From NCBI GenBank assembly GCA_018695085.1, contig JABHOU010000587.1, positions 1 to 6,458 of the forward strand: a stretch of 6,458 nucleotides of DNA. Reading direction: 5' to 3'. Source of the stretch: Opitutia bacterium. GTDB taxonomy: Bacteria; Verrucomicrobiota; Verrucomicrobiia; Opitutales; Seribacteraceae. Positions 5,812 through 6,458 of the stretch are shown here, piece after piece. A program made the translations under genes and the position numbers. The notes beneath the pieces are model-generated. The model did no database searches, was not told the DNA's origin, and worked only from the letters and a program-made list of their open reading frames with translations. The stretch's first letter is position 1, and every line of letters begins with the position of its first letter.

Positions 5812-6458
5812 ATGAAGGAAGAACATAAATTAGTCAGGGAAAGGGTGGGGGAGGAAGAATGGGCTCTGCGCGTCGAGTTGGCGGCCGCATATCGTGTTTT
5901 CGCTATGTTCGGATGGACACACCTTATTCATACTCACATAACCGTTAAAGTGCCTGGGAAGAAGGAATGTTTCCTTATCAATCCTTTCGGTCTTCTTTGG
6001 GAGGAGATAACGGCAAGTTCCCTAGTCAAGGTGGATGCGGAAGGAGGTATCGTCGATCATGGATCGACCGAAAGCTCAATCAATCCTGCGGGATTCAAGA
6101 TTCATTCGGCCATTCACGTTTCCGAAAGAGCTGCGAACTGGGTGATGCACATTCACGTGCCCGAAGTGAATGCAGTGGCCAACCTCAAGGGGGGGCTGGT
6201 GCGAGGTCTCTCCGTTTACTCGATGGACATCGGGGGGGGTTCCTACCACGACTTCGAGCACGCCACCTCTTCCTCCAGTGACGTCTGCGGGCGTATGATT
6301 CGGGATTTGGGGTCCGTCAACAAAGTCCTTCTCCTTCCCAACCACGGAGCCATCACGATCGGTGACAGTATTCATGAAGCGTTCTACCTGACCTACCAAC
6401 TGGTTGAGGCCTGCAAGGTCCAGATCATGACTCAGTCCTGCGCCAATTCAGACTTGGA
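5812..6458 (+). CDS. Class II aldolase/adducin-family protein (3' end cut by window)
   Basis: A probable cytosolic metal-dependent aldolase-type enzyme acting on a sugar phosphate, sugar acid or related compound; the exact reaction is unknown. 215 residues are present and the frame stays open to the right edge; family members are usually about 250 residues, so a short C-terminal part is missing. Recognised family blocks: EEEWALRVELAAAYR (14-28), THLIHTHITVKVPG (36-49), FLINPFGLLWEEITASSLVKVD (54-75), NPAGFKIHSAIH (91-102), VMHIHVPEVNAVANLKGG (111-128), YHDFEH (145-150) and LLLPNHGAITIG (173-184). Putative metal ligands are His113, His115 and His178, as in the HxH plus later His of fuculose-phosphate aldolase. 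Glu87 lies eleven residues before His98, the spacing of the catalytic Glu73 to His84 in E. coli FucA. No signal peptide. It resembles the adducin-like branch more than true FucA. It lies 50 bases after the sulfatase and probably handles a product of the outer steps. Confidence 0.9.
   Translation, partial: MKEEHKLVRERVGEEEWALRVELAAAYRVFAMFGWTHLIHTHITVKVPGKKECFLINPFGLLWEEITASSLVKVDAEGGIVDHGSTESSINPAGFKIHSAIHVSERAANWVMHIHVPEVNAVANLKGGLVRGLSVYSMDIGGGSYHDFEHATSSSSDVCGRMIRDLGSVNKVLLLPNHGAITIGDSIHEAFYLTYQLVEACKVQIMTQSCANSDL

Noticed and set aside
5967..6281. Plus-strand open frame of 104 codons near the right end
   Set aside because: It overlaps the aldolase-family gene in another frame; the aldolase frame has strong family motifs and this one has none.

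Overview
The window carries four genes in a row on the + strand, separated by only 18, 26 and 50 bases, and looks like part of an accessory operon for breaking down a sulfated, probably acylated polysaccharide. In order they are: (1) an exported 893-residue protein that joins a type I sulfatase to an SGNH/GDSL-type esterase with a C-terminal beta-rich domain; (2) an FAD-dependent oxidoreductase of the FAD_oxidored type with a twin-arginine (Tat) signal; (3) a second exported type I sulfatase resembling iduronate-2-sulfatase; (4) a cytosolic class II aldolase/adducin-family protein cut off by the right edge. Gene 4 has no stop codon inside the window, so an ORF finder that requires a stop would miss it.

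Organism: base composition is near half GC by eye. Most genes lack a Shine-Dalgarno sequence, and sulfatases sit beside a Tat-exported FAD_oxidored protein. This combination points to a marine or particle-associated member of the PVC group (Verrucomicrobiota, for example the Puniceicoccales/Coraliomargarita/Lentimonas type, or Planctomycetota). This is inference from gene content, not a phylogenetic result.

Layout: 1-200 is non-coding or the tail of an unseen upstream gene plus the leader of the operon; 201-2882 sulfatase-esterase fusion; 2901-4271 oxidoreductase; 4298-5761 iduronate-2-sulfatase-like protein; 5762-5811 spacer with no convincing terminator; 5812-6458 class II aldolase (partial). 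No RNA gene, insertion sequence, CRISPR array or large repeat was seen.

Proposed joint role (inference): the two sulfatases and the esterase strip sulfate and acyl groups from a glycan outside the cytoplasm, the Tat-exported flavoprotein performs an unknown redox step in the same compartment, and the aldolase-family protein acts on a released sugar or sugar acid in the cytoplasm. Algal fucoidan, which can be both sulfated and acetylated, would fit, but nothing in the sequence fixes the substrate. No glycoside hydrolase, lyase, transporter or formylglycine-generating enzyme is visible here.
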